Positions 25,715 through 34,247 of a stretch of DNA of 64,000 nucleotides are shown here, piece by piece. Positions within the stretch are counted from its first letter, which is position 1. Each line of letters begins with the position of its first letter. Under the pieces are notes generated by a model, which was not told where the DNA came from, ran no database searches, and saw only the letters and a list, made by a program, of their open reading frames with translations. Source of the stretch: LSUCC0057 sp048549915 (GTDB lineage: Bacteria > Pseudomonadota > Gammaproteobacteria > Pseudomonadales > Porticoccaceae); contig JBLYYE010000043.1 in assembly GCA_048549915.1 (NCBI GenBank), forward strand, positions 24,961 through 88,960, read 5' to 3'. The translations under genes and the position numbers were made by a program.

Positions 25715-26443
25715 TCAATTAAAATCTCCCCATAAGGTCTGCATTGCGGCGATCGCTGCCAGCGGTGCGGTCTCGGTGCGCAATACACGTGGGCCCAGCG
25801 TCAGTGGGTTAAACCCGGCAGCTTGCGCAGCCAGTATTTCAGCGTCACTCAGGCCACCCTCCGGACCAATTAACAGGCACACAGATTGCGGTGCAGGATA
25901 CCCTTGCAGCGTCTGGTTGCTGCGGTGATGGAGGACTAATTTGCAGCTGCTGGTGTCGCGTGCAAGCAGCTCATGGAGCGGAGCAATCGGCAGTACCGTG
26001 GGAAGGAGGTTGCGCTGGCTCTGCTCGCAAGCGGCGATAGCGATCTGCTGCCACTGCGCCTGTTTTTTCTCGGCGCGCTCGCGGTTTAGCTTGACCTCGC
26101 TGCGTTCGCTGGTGAGCGGTGAGATGGTTGTGGCGCCTAACTCGGTGGCTTTCTGCACCACCCATTCCATGCGATCGCCTTTAGACACAGCAATTGCTAA
26201 ATTGATAGTAAGCGCTGACTCCTTGTCGATAGGAGAGTGCTCAGCCACTTGGGCGGTTGCGCGTTTTTTACCGGTCTCGACAAGGGTGGCGGCGTACTCT
26301 CCACCGCGCCCATCAAACAGTGTCAGCGCGGCCCCCGGCGCCATGCGCAAGGCGGCCACGCAGTGTCGCGCGGCGCTCTCGCTGAGCTCGACAACACTGC
26401 CAGAGGCCAGCGGCACAGGGCTGTAAATCCGCGGGCAACGCAA
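25715..26443 (-). CDS. rsmE: 16S rRNA m3U1498 methyltransferase RsmE
   Basis: SPOUT-class methyltransferase of 242 residues that methylates U1498 of 16S rRNA using SAM. The start RCPRIYSP fits the family's usual M-R-x-P-R-x-[YF] opening, which makes the TTG at 26443 the probable initiation codon; no ATG is available there. C-terminal SPOUT knot motifs are LLIGPEGGLSDAEI and TLGPRVLRTETAPLAAIA. It starts 4 bases beyond the metF stop codon, so it is the last gene of the methyl-cycle operon, a sensible place for a SAM consumer. Confidence 0.94.
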   Translation of the reverse strand: MRCPRIYSPVPLASGSVVELSESAARHCVAALRMAPGAALTLFDGRGGEYAATLVETGKKRATAQVAEHSPIDKESALTINLAIAVSKGDRMEWVVQKATELGATTISPLTSERSEVKLNRERAEKKQAQWQQIAIAACEQSQRNLLPTVLPIAPLHELLARDTSSCKLVLHHRSNQTLQGYPAPQSVCLLIGPEGGLSDAEILAAQAAGFNPLTLGPRVLRTETAPLAAIAAMQTLWGDFN

Positions 26444-26447
26444 GCGA

Positions 26448-27290
26448 TTAGCTACCGAGTAAGTTGTTGCAGAGCCGGCTAGTGGGCCGCCACTGGTTCA
26501 TGGTGTAAAAGTGCAAGCCGGGGGCGCCGCCGGCTACCAGTTGCTCGCAGAGACGGGTGACGACCTCGAGACCATACTCGATTAAATCCTCACTGCTGTC
26601 GGCGCGCTCTTTAAGTTGCCAGCGCAACCAGCGCGGGATATCGGCGCCACAGCTCTCCGAAAAGCGCAACAAATTTTGATAGTTGGTCAACGGCATAATG
26701 CCCGGCACGATCGGTTGGTCGATACCCGCTTTCTGACAGCTGTCGACAAACCTAAAGTACGCCTCCGGGTTGTAAAAGTATTGGGTGATAGCGGCATCGG
26801 CCCCGGCGCGAAACTTTTCACCCAGCCAGTAGATATCGCGGCTATAGCTCTCTGCCTCGGGGTGTATTTCCGGGTAAGCGGCGACCAATATATGGAACTG
26901 GTCGCCGGTTTCGCGACGAATAAATTCAACCAGTTGGTTGGCGTGTACCAGCTGGCTGGCACCGCCCATACCAGAGGGCAAGTCGCCGCGCAGGGCGACG
27001 ATGTGCTCGACTCCGGCCGCAGCGTAATCGCCCAGCAGTGCGGCGATGGTCTGCTCGCCATCACCACCAAAAGAGAGATGGGGTGCGGCGCGGCTGCCGG
27101 CATCTATCAGTTCAACGACTGCGTTCTTGGTCGTATCGCGAGTTGAGCCGCCAGCGCCGTAAGTGACCGAAAAATACTCGGGGTTAAACTGCGCCAGCTG
27201 GCTGCGGGTCTGGGCTAAGTTAATGCGCCCCTGATCAGTTTTGGGCGGGAAAAACTCAAAACTGATCGGCACACTGCGTTGCTCTGTCAT
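26448..27290 (-). CDS. metF: 5,10-methylenetetrahydrofolate reductase
   Basis: FAD-dependent TIM-barrel enzyme of 280 residues that reduces methylene-THF to methyl-THF, the methyl donor for methionine synthesis. Diagnostic stretches are SFEFFPPKTDQG (catalytic Glu), SVTYGAGGSTRD, IVALRGDLPSG and AYPEIHPEA. It lies 14 bases after ahcY, in the operon regulator-metK-ahcY-metF-rsmE, linking folate-methyl supply with SAM turnover. Confidence 0.96.
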   Translation of the reverse strand: MTEQRSVPISFEFFPPKTDQGRINLAQTRSQLAQFNPEYFSVTYGAGGSTRDTTKNAVVELIDAGSRAAPHLSFGGDGEQTIAALLGDYAAAGVEHIVALRGDLPSGMGGASQLVHANQLVEFIRRETGDQFHILVAAYPEIHPEAESYSRDIYWLGEKFRAGADAAITQYFYNPEAYFRFVDSCQKAGIDQPIVPGIMPLTNYQNLLRFSESCGADIPRWLRWQLKERADSSEDLIEYGLEVVTRLCEQLVAGGAPGLHFYTMNQWRPTSRLCNNLLGS

Positions 27291-27304
27291 TGCGTTTGCC
27301 TTTC

Positions 27305-28681
27305 TTAATAGCGGTACTGGTCGTCTTTGAATGGACCGTTCACGGTCACACCGATGTAGTCGGCTTGGCGCTGGCTCAATTGTGTGATCACTCCGCCAAA
27401 ACCGCGCACCATGTGGGCTGCTACCTCTTCATCGAGTTGCTTGGGCAGTACTTCTACACGCAACAGTTGGGCTTTCTGTTCGGCGCTAGCATTGGCAAAG
27501 GCCTGCTGATAGAGATGGATCTGCGCCAGTACTTGGTTGGCAAATGAGCCATCCATAATGCGGCTGGGGTGGCCAGTGGCGTTGCCCAAGTTGACCAAGC
27601 GCCCTTCTGAAAGCAGCAGCAGGTAGTCGTGGTTGGCGCGGTCGCGGTAAATTTTGTGCACTTGAGGTTTGATCTCTTGCCACTCCCAATTCTTGCGCAT
27701 GAAGGCGGTGTCAATCTCGTTGTCGAAGTGGCCGATGTTACAAACTAAACAACCTGAGCGAAGTGCTTTAAGGATTTCGGCGCTGCAGACATCGACATTG
27801 CCTGTGGTGGTTACCACCAGGTCAAAGGCGCTGACAGTGGCCACGTCGACACCGGCATCGGGGTTGCCGCCAATGTAGGGAGAGACCACTTCAAAGCCAT
27901 CCATACAGGCTTGCATGGCGCAGATCGGATCGATCTCGGTGACACGCACAATCATGCCCTCTTGGGCGAGTGACTGCGCAGAGCCTTTGCCGACATCGCC
28001 GTAGCCGATAACCAGGGCTTTCTTACCCATTAGCAGGTGATCGGTGCCGCGCTTAATGGCATCGCTCAAGCTGTGGCGACAGCCGTATTTATTGTCATTT
28101 TTAGACTTGGTGACCGAGTCGTTGACGTTGATCGCCGGCACTTTGAGTTCGCCATTGTTGAGCATCTCATAAAGGCGGTGAACACCGGTGGTGGTCTCCT
28201 CGGTAATACCGTGAACGCGTTCCAGTACCTCGGGGTATTTCTGATGCAGCAGTGCAGTCAAGTCACCGCCATCATCGAGGATCATGTTGGCATCCCAAGG
28301 TTTGCCATCTTTTAATACCTGCTGCTCCAGACACCAGTCGTATTCCTCTTCGGTTTCACCTTTCCAAGCGAATACCGGCGTACCAGCGGCGGCAATGGCT
28401 GCTGCGGCGTGATCTTGCGTGGAGAAGATATTGCACGAGGTCCAGCGCACCTCGGCTCCGAGCGCTTCGAGTGTCTGGATCAGCACAGCAGTTTGAATGG
28501 TCATGTGAATACAGCCGAGAATCTTGGCGCCGGCCAGTGGCTGTGCAGCGGCATATTTGTCGCGCAGAGCGATCAGAGCCGGCATTTCAGTTTCGGCGAT
28601 AGCGATCTCTTGGCGGCCAAATTCCGCTAAGCCAATATCGGCCACTTTGTAATCTGTTTTAATATCGAGTTGTGCGTTCAT
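27305..28681 (-). CDS. ahcY: S-adenosylhomocysteine hydrolase
   Basis: NAD-dependent enzyme of 458 residues that splits S-adenosylhomocysteine into homocysteine and adenosine. Motifs: LGCIHMTIQTAVLIETL-like IHMTIQTAVLI at the substrate site, VTKSKNDNKYGCRHS, the NAD-binding GYGDVGKGSAQSL and the C-terminal PFKDDQYRY closing residues. An ATG at 28681 gives the standard MNAQLDIKTDYKVADI start. It lies 34 bases downstream of metK, too little room for a separate SAH riboswitch. Confidence 0.96.
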   Translation of the reverse strand: MNAQLDIKTDYKVADIGLAEFGRQEIAIAETEMPALIALRDKYAAAQPLAGAKILGCIHMTIQTAVLIQTLEALGAEVRWTSCNIFSTQDHAAAAIAAAGTPVFAWKGETEEEYDWCLEQQVLKDGKPWDANMILDDGGDLTALLHQKYPEVLERVHGITEETTTGVHRLYEMLNNGELKVPAINVNDSVTKSKNDNKYGCRHSLSDAIKRGTDHLLMGKKALVIGYGDVGKGSAQSLAQEGMIVRVTEIDPICAMQACMDGFEVVSPYIGGNPDAGVDVATVSAFDLVVTTTGNVDVCSAEILKALRSGCLVCNIGHFDNEIDTAFMRKNWEWQEIKPQVHKIYRDRANHDYLLLLSEGRLVNLGNATGHPSRIMDGSFANQVLAQIHLYQQAFANASAEQKAQLLRVEVLPKQLDEEVAAHMVRGFGGVITQLSQRQADYIGVTVNGPFKDDQYRY

Positions 28682-28715
28682 GGTGAACTCCAGTATGAGT
28701 AGATTATTGGTCAGG

Positions 28716-29870
28716 TTAGAGCGCAGCGCGCAGAAGGGCGGCGCGGTCGGTGCGCTCCCAGGTAAAGTTGGCCAGTTCGCGGCCGAAGTGGCCATAGGCG
28801 GCAGTTTCGCGGTAAATCGGGCGGCGCAAATCGAGCATTTGAATTAAGCCGGCAGGGCGCAGGTCGAAGTGCTCGCGGACCAGCGCGACGATTTCGTTGT
28901 CGCTCAGTTTGCCGGTGCCAAAGGTGTTGATACTGATAGAGGTTGGCTCGGCGACACCGATGGCATAAGAGACTTGGATCTCACAGCGCTCAGCGAGCCC
29001 AGCGGCGACGATATTTTTCGCTACATAGCGCCCGGCATACGCGGCCGAGCGGTCTACTTTGGTTGGGTCTTTGCCAGAAAAGGCGCCGCCACCGTGGTGG
29101 GCCATGCCGCCGTAGGTGTCGACAATAATTTTGCGCCCGGTTAAACCGCAGTCACCCATCGGGCCGCCAATAATAAACTTGCCGGTGGGATTGATGTGGT
29201 ACTGGGTATCGGCGTGCAGCCACTGTTCTGGTAGCACCGGATCGATGATCAGTTCGCGCACTGCCGCCTGCAGATCGGCTTGGCTGATGCTCTCGTCGTG
29301 TTGAGTGGAGAGCACCACCGCATCGACAGCAACCGGCATGCCTTGCTCGTAGCGCAGAGTGATCTGGCTCTTGGCATCGGGGCGCAACCAGCTCAGTGCG
29401 CCACTTTTGCGCAGCTCGGCCTGTTTTTCTACTAACCGGTGCGAGTAGTAGATGGGCGCCGGCATCAGTACCGGCGTCTCGTTGGTGGCGTAGCCAAACA
29501 TCAATCCCTGGTCGCCGGCACCGATGGCTTTTTTCTCGCCCTCATCTACCCCTTGCGCGATATCGCTCGACTGTTTGCCGATGGCATTCAGTACCGCACA
29601 GCTGCGGCCATCAAAGCCGACATCGGAACTGTTGTAGCCAATATCACAAATGACATCGCGGACGATCTCTTCGAGGTCGACATAGGTATTGGTGCGCACT
29701 TCACCGGCAACCACCGCCATACCGGTTTTTACCAAGGTCTCAACCGCCACGCGGGCGTGTGGGTCATCCTTGATGATGGCGTCGAGCACAGCATCAGAGA
29801 TTTGGTCGGCCATTTTATCCGGATGGCCTTCGGAGACCGACTCGGAGGTGAAGGTAGTGTATTGCGACAT
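28716..29870 (-). CDS. metK: S-adenosylmethionine synthetase
   Basis: 384 residues catalysing SAM formation from ATP and methionine. Signature stretches are FTSESVSEGHPDK at the N terminus, GAGDQGLMFGYA (ATP loop) and GGGAFSGKDPTKVDRSAAY. Length and motifs are normal. It is the second gene of the operon, 21 bases after the ArsR-methyltransferase regulator, so synthesis of SAM is under the same control as its recycling by ahcY and metF. Confidence 0.97.
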   Translation of the reverse strand: MSQYTTFTSESVSEGHPDKMADQISDAVLDAIIKDDPHARVAVETLVKTGMAVVAGEVRTNTYVDLEEIVRDVICDIGYNSSDVGFDGRSCAVLNAIGKQSSDIAQGVDEGEKKAIGAGDQGLMFGYATNETPVLMPAPIYYSHRLVEKQAELRKSGALSWLRPDAKSQITLRYEQGMPVAVDAVVLSTQHDESISQADLQAAVRELIIDPVLPEQWLHADTQYHINPTGKFIIGGPMGDCGLTGRKIIVDTYGGMAHHGGGAFSGKDPTKVDRSAAYAGRYVAKNIVAAGLAERCEIQVSYAIGVAEPTSISINTFGTGKLSDNEIVALVREHFDLRPAGLIQMLDLRRPIYRETAAYGHFGRELANFTWERTDRAALLRAAL

Positions 29871-29891
29871 GTGAGTTCCTCTGTAGCGCCG

Positions 29892-30911
29892 TTATCGGCT
29901 AGCTGCGAAATTGGTGGCAGCAATAAATTGACGAATTTGTAATCTGAAGCCATTGCGTTGAGCCAAGTAGAGACTTGCTGCAGGCGCAAGGCCGGCTGCA
30001 GCACACCACTCTTCAAGTGCTTCGGCGGCAAGCCCCAACCACAGATCGCCGCAGGCGCTTTGCACCCAAGATTGATCGTGCTCACAGAGCTCGGTAATCA
30101 ACAGCGAACCGCTGTCACTGAGCAGAGCGGCAGCGTCGGCAATGATTTCAGCGGGCGCCGCGTTGTGGTGAAGCACCATATTCAACGAGACTAGGTCTGC
30201 GCGAACTTCAGCCAGTGCAGGACTGCGGCTGTCGCCATGCAGGTAATTGATATTCTCGAGTCCGTACTCAGCCGTGCGCTGTTGGCAGGCGACTAGCATA
30301 GGCGCGGCATTTTCAACGGCCACCACGCGTTCGTAGTGGCGAGTTAAATAGGGCAAAAAATCGCCGTAACCTGGACCAATCTCAACGGCGCAGAGACGCT
30401 CGCCTGAGACATGTTGATCGACAAAGCGCTCGACGCTCTCACCATAGTCTCGCCAGCTGGCAATGAGGTCCTGGTTGGCATCAAAGCGCTCGGCGTTGTC
30501 GTCAAAGAACTGCCGCGAATTGGCGCTGCGTTCAGCGTGGACAGCATCGATTAGGCACTGCTGCTCGGATTCAATGCTCAGCTCGTCAACTGCCCGGTAG
30601 AGAGCGGTTAAAAACGCGCTAATAGAGTGCTCGGGGTGGGCACTGTTGCGGCGGTAAAAGATACTGGTCGCTTCTCGTCGAGTGGCCAGTAGCCCAGCAT
30701 TGGCGAGTAGCTTGAGGTGATGGCTCATAGTCGATTGGCGTATCGAAAAAATCTGACAGAGCTCTAATACCCCGTAGGAGTTGTGTCGCAATACGCGCAA
30801 TATCTGCATGCGCAAAGGATCTCCAGCGGCTTTGCAGAGCTGGGTCAGGGGCCCGTCGGCAGTGGTGACTGCACTGAGCGGGGCGCAATGGGAGGCGACA
30901 GAAGAAGACAT
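29892..30911 (-). CDS. ArsR-family regulator fused to a SAM-dependent methyltransferase-like domain (SahR-like)
   Basis: 339 residues. The N-terminal 100 residues are an ArsR winged helix (GDPLRMQILRVLRH, then FSIRQSTMSHHLKLLANAGLLATRREATSIFYRR). It keeps one Cys in LELCQIF but lacks the ELCVC metal site. From about residue 150 there is a class I methyltransferase domain with motif I VEIGPGYGDFLP, the acidic VVAVENAAPM and LNMVLHH. Heading an operon of metK-ahcY-metF, it matches the design of the SahR regulators described for the proteobacterial SAM/SAH cycle (from memory). In that case the methyltransferase domain would serve as the SAH or SAM sensor. The ATG at 30911 is preferred over a GTG three codons earlier. 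A long palindrome lies 27 bases upstream. Confidence 0.85.
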   Translation of the reverse strand: MSSSVASHCAPLSAVTTADGPLTQLCKAAGDPLRMQILRVLRHNSYGVLELCQIFSIRQSTMSHHLKLLANAGLLATRREATSIFYRRNSAHPEHSISAFLTALYRAVDELSIESEQQCLIDAVHAERSANSRQFFDDNAERFDANQDLIASWRDYGESVERFVDQHVSGERLCAVEIGPGYGDFLPYLTRHYERVVAVENAAPMLVACQQRTAEYGLENINYLHGDSRSPALAEVRADLVSLNMVLHHNAAPAEIIADAAALLSDSGSLLITELCEHDQSWVQSACGDLWLGLAAEALEEWCAAAGLAPAASLYLAQRNGFRLQIRQFIAATNFAASR

Positions 30912-30937
30912 GCCGAGCACTTTATCACAGCGCCCTA

Positions 30938-30977
30938 CTATATCGAAATTTTTTTATATAAAAAAATGTCCATATAG
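30938..30977. promoter_or_regulatory. 40-bp near-perfect palindrome, candidate operator of the methyl-cycle regulator
   Basis: The core ATTTTTTTAT/ATAAAAAAAT (30948-30967) is a perfect 20-bp dyad centred between 30957 and 30958. The arms CTATATCGAA (30938-30947) and GTCCATATAG (30968-30977) extend the symmetry with only two mismatched pairs. It lies between the regulator gene and divergent tkt, where an autoregulatory operator would sit. Confidence 0.65.
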
Positions 30978-31048
30978 CAAGAGTGCTAATGGATGCACAG
31001 ATCGACTATTTGCCAGTTAAATAGTGAATAAACAGGCTTTTGAGTCGA

Positions 31049-31054
31049 TATAAT
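31049..31054 (+). promoter_or_regulatory. Possible -10 box of the tkt operon
   Basis: TATAAT 111 bases before the tkt ATG, in the 253-base divergent gap. No good -35 is found at 16-18 bases, so it would need an activator or the assignment is wrong. Confidence 0.35.
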
Positions 31055-31164
31055 GGCACTTTTATTGTTTGCCCAGCCGCGCTGAGCGACAATAGCTGAC
31101 TAAATTTAAGGGCTCCTTGAGAGCCGCCATAACCACAGACGCACAAAGCGACAGGAGAAGATCA

Positions 31165-33189
31165 ATGGCTTCACGTAGAGAGTTGGCCAATGCCATTCGC
31201 GCCCTCAGTATGGACGCAGTTCAACAGGCCAACAGCGGCCACCCCGGCGCCCCAATGGGTATGGCTGATATCGCCGAAGTGCTCTGGAACGATTACCTCA
31301 GCCACGATCCCAGCGACCCGAGCTGGTGCAACCGAGACCGCTTTGTCCTCTCCAACGGCCACGGTTCTATGTTGCTTTACTCGCTGCTGCATCTGGCCGG
31401 TTACGACCTGCCAATAGAAGAGCTGAAAAATTTCCGCCAACTGCACAGCAAGACTCCTGGCCACCCCGAGTACGGCTATGCTCCCGGTGTTGAAACGACC
31501 ACCGGTCCGCTCGGCCAAGGCATCTCCAATGCGGTCGGTATGGCGCTGGCAGAGAAGATACTCGCCGCGCAATTTAATCGCGACCAACACGCGATTGTCG
31601 ACCACTACACCTACACCTTCCTTGGTGACGGCTGTTTGATGGAGGGCATCTCCCATGAAACGTGCTCTCTGGCTGGCACCTTAGGGCTGGGTAAATTGAT
31701 CGCTTTTTACGACGACAACGGTATCTCTATCGACGGTGATGTCGGCGGTGGCGACGGCCAGCCGGGGTGGTTCACCGATGATACACAAGCGCGGTTTGAA
31801 TCCTACGGCTGGCAGGTTATCCCCGCCGTCGATGGCCACGATGCCGACGCCATTAAAGCGGCCGTCGAGACGGCGCGCGCTGAGACTGGCAAGCCGACTC
31901 TGATCTGCTGCAAAACCGTAATTGGCTTTGGTTCGCCCAACAAGCAGGGCAAAGAGGATTGCCACGGTGCCCCGCTGGGAGCAGACGAAATTGCCCTGAC
32001 TCGTGCTCAGCTCGGCTGGCAGCACGGCCCATTTGAGATTCCCGCCGAGATTGCCCAAGCGTGGAGTGCCCGCGAGCGCGGTGCCGCTGCTCACGCGGCT
32101 TGGAGCGAGCGCTTTGCCGCTTATCGCGCCGCTTACCCTGAGCTCGCTGCCGAGTACAGCCGCCGTGTTAAAGGTGAACTGCCCGCCGACTTCATTGCCG
32201 GTGCCGACGCCTATATCGCCGAGTGCCAAGCCAAAATGGAAAAAGTAGCCTCGCGCAAAGCGTCTCAAAACAGCCTCAACGCATTTGGCCCACTGCTGCC
32301 TGAGCTGCTCGGTGGCTCGGCCGATTTGGCCGGGTCTAACCTAACCTTGTGGTCCGGTGCAAAAGGTGTCAGTGCCGACGACGCCAGTGGCAACTACCTC
32401 TATTACGGAGTGCGCGAGTTTGGTATGAGCGCGATGATGAACGGTATCGCCCTGCACGGCGGCTTCATCAACTACGGCGCCACGTTCCTGATGTTTATGG
32501 AGTACGCTCGCAATGCAGTGCGCATGGCAGCGCTGATGAAGCAGCGCGCTATTTTTGTCTACACCCACGACTCGGTGGGCCTCGGCGAAGATGGCCCGAC
32601 ACACCAACCGGTTGAACAGCTCAGTGCTCTGCGCAGCACCCCCAATCTTCACACTTGGCGCCCCTGTGATGCAGTCGAATCTGCGGTCTGCTGGAAGAGT
32701 GCCATAGTCCGCCACGACGGCCCCAGTGCGCTGGTGTTTAGCCGCCAAGGTTTGGCGCCGATGGCGCGCGATGCTGAGCAAGTTGCCAACATTGAGCGCG
32801 GCGGTTATGTGCTGCGCGCAGCTGCCAACCCGCAGGCGCTGTTAATCGCTACTGGCTCCGAGGTCGAGCTGGCCATGCAAGCTGCACAGCAGCTGGCAGA
32901 ACAAGGCATTGAAGCGCAGGTGGTGTCGATGCCGTGTGCCGAACTGTTCAGCGCGCAAGATGCCGCTTACCGCGATAGCGTATTGCCACCAGCAGTGCGT
33001 GCACGGGTTGCGGTTGAGGCGCTGCACGCCGACTACTGGTACAAGTTTGTCGGTCTCGACGGCCGCGTAGTCGGCATGACTAGCTTTGGCGAATCTGCCC
33101 CAGGCGATGTACTGATGAAGCATTTTGGTTTCACTGTCGACAACGTAGTTGCAGCCGTCAAAGAGAGCGTGGCGCAGGTCGCTGGCTGA
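31165..33189 (+). CDS. tkt: Transketolase
   Basis: TPP-dependent transketolase of 674 residues, the reversible two-carbon transfer of the pentose phosphate pathway. Motifs: QQANSGHPGAPMGMAD, LSNGHGSMLLYSL, the TPP/metal motif GDGCLMEGISHE to NGISIDGD, and HDSVGLGEDGPTHQPVEQL in the pyrimidine domain. The ATG at 31165 is chosen for its AGGAGA site. It opens an operon with epd, pgk and fba. The protein is normal in length. Confidence 0.96.
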   Translation: MASRRELANAIRALSMDAVQQANSGHPGAPMGMADIAEVLWNDYLSHDPSDPSWCNRDRFVLSNGHGSMLLYSLLHLAGYDLPIEELKNFRQLHSKTPGHPEYGYAPGVETTTGPLGQGISNAVGMALAEKILAAQFNRDQHAIVDHYTYTFLGDGCLMEGISHETCSLAGTLGLGKLIAFYDDNGISIDGDVGGGDGQPGWFTDDTQARFESYGWQVIPAVDGHDADAIKAAVETARAETGKPTLICCKTVIGFGSPNKQGKEDCHGAPLGADEIALTRAQLGWQHGPFEIPAEIAQAWSARERGAAAHAAWSERFAAYRAAYPELAAEYSRRVKGELPADFIAGADAYIAECQAKMEKVASRKASQNSLNAFGPLLPELLGGSADLAGSNLTLWSGAKGVSADDASGNYLYYGVREFGMSAMMNGIALHGGFINYGATFLMFMEYARNAVRMAALMKQRAIFVYTHDSVGLGEDGPTHQPVEQLSALRSTPNLHTWRPCDAVESAVCWKSAIVRHDGPSALVFSRQGLAPMARDAEQVANIERGGYVLRAAANPQALLIATGSEVELAMQAAQQLAEQGIEAQVVSMPCAELFSAQDAAYRDSVLPPAVRARVAVEALHADYWYKFVGLDGRVVGMTSFGESAPGDVLMKHFGFTVDNVVAAVKESVAQVAG

Positions 33190-33193
33190 GCCG

Positions 33194-34231
33194 ATGATAC
33201 GGCTGGCAATTAATGGTTATGGCCGCATTGGTCGCTCGGTGTTGCGTGCGCTGTACGAGTCGGGCGCGCGTCAGCATCTGCAGATTGTCGCCATTAATGA
33301 ACCGGCCGACTGCCGAACGATTGTTCACCTCACTCGCTATGACTCCACCCACGGCCGTTTTCCCGGGGAGGTGAGCTCTGCTGAAGAGCAGCTGGTGGTC
33401 AACGGCGACACCATCGCGATTAGCCACTGTGAAACGATAGCGGAGCTCGATTGGAGTGCCCATCAAGTTGACCTGGTGCTGGAGTGCAGCGGCCGCTTTA
33501 CCGATCGCGCCACCGCCGAGCAACATCTGGCGCGCGGTGCACAGCGAGTACTGTTTTCGCAGCCAGCCGAGGCCGATGTCGATGCCACCGTGGTTTACGG
33601 CTACAACCATGATCAGCTAGCAGAGTTGGGTAGTGAGCAACGTATCGTCTCAGCTGCCTCGTGTTCAACTAATTGCGTGGTGCCGGTCATTGATGTCTTG
33701 GCACGTGAATTTGGTGTCGAGGGCGGAGTGATTACGACTATCCATTCGGCGATGAACGACCAGCCGGTGATCGATGCCTACCACGCAACTGATTTGCGCA
33801 AAACCCGCGCTGCAATCCACTCGATCATCCCTGTCGATACATCGCTGGGGCGGGGTATCGATCGTTTAATGCCGGCCCTGTCGGGGCGCTTTGAGGCACA
33901 GGCGATGCGCGTGCCGACAATGAATGTATCGGCAATCGATTTATCGGTAATGCTCAGCCAAGACACGACCGTGGCTGCTATTAACGCCGCACTGGCCTGC
34001 GCTGCCAGCGGCGAGTTGGGCGGCATACTTGGGGTGACCGAAGAGTTGCTCGCATCGTGCGATTTTAATCACGATCCGCGCAGCGGCATCGTCGATGCCG
34101 GCCAAACGCGGCTCAGCCAGCAGCGCCTCGCTAAAGTGTTGATCTGGTTTGACAACGAATGGGGCTATGCTAACCGTATGTTAGATACGGCACTGTGTTG
34201 GTACCAGTGTCCCACCGCCGCTAAACCATAA
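33194..34231 (+). CDS. epd: D-erythrose-4-phosphate dehydrogenase
   Basis: GAPDH-fold NAD-dependent dehydrogenase of 345 residues. It has AINGYGRIGRSVLRALYE and the catalytic Cys in ASCSTNC, and ends with WFDNEWGYANRMLDTAL. The stretch ITTIHSAMNDQPVIDAYH is the hallmark of Epd as opposed to glycolytic GAPDH, as is its tkt-epd-pgk-fba setting. Epd oxidises erythrose 4-phosphate towards pyridoxal phosphate synthesis. It starts 4 bases after the tkt stop, so translation is coupled. A true GAPDH role cannot be excluded by sequence alone, since no other gapA is in the window. Confidence 0.88.
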   Translation: MIRLAINGYGRIGRSVLRALYESGARQHLQIVAINEPADCRTIVHLTRYDSTHGRFPGEVSSAEEQLVVNGDTIAISHCETIAELDWSAHQVDLVLECSGRFTDRATAEQHLARGAQRVLFSQPAEADVDATVVYGYNHDQLAELGSEQRIVSAASCSTNCVVPVIDVLAREFGVEGGVITTIHSAMNDQPVIDAYHATDLRKTRAAIHSIIPVDTSLGRGIDRLMPALSGRFEAQAMRVPTMNVSAIDLSVMLSQDTTVAAINAALACAASGELGGILGVTEELLASCDFNHDPRSGIVDAGQTRLSQQRLAKVLIWFDNEWGYANRMLDTALCWYQCPTAAKP

Positions 34232-34247
34232 ATTTTAAGGAGCCCCA

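Noticed and set aside
28682..28715. SAH or SAM riboswitch before ahcY
   Set aside because: The metK-ahcY gap is only 34 bases, too short for either class, and control is better explained by the regulator at the operon head.
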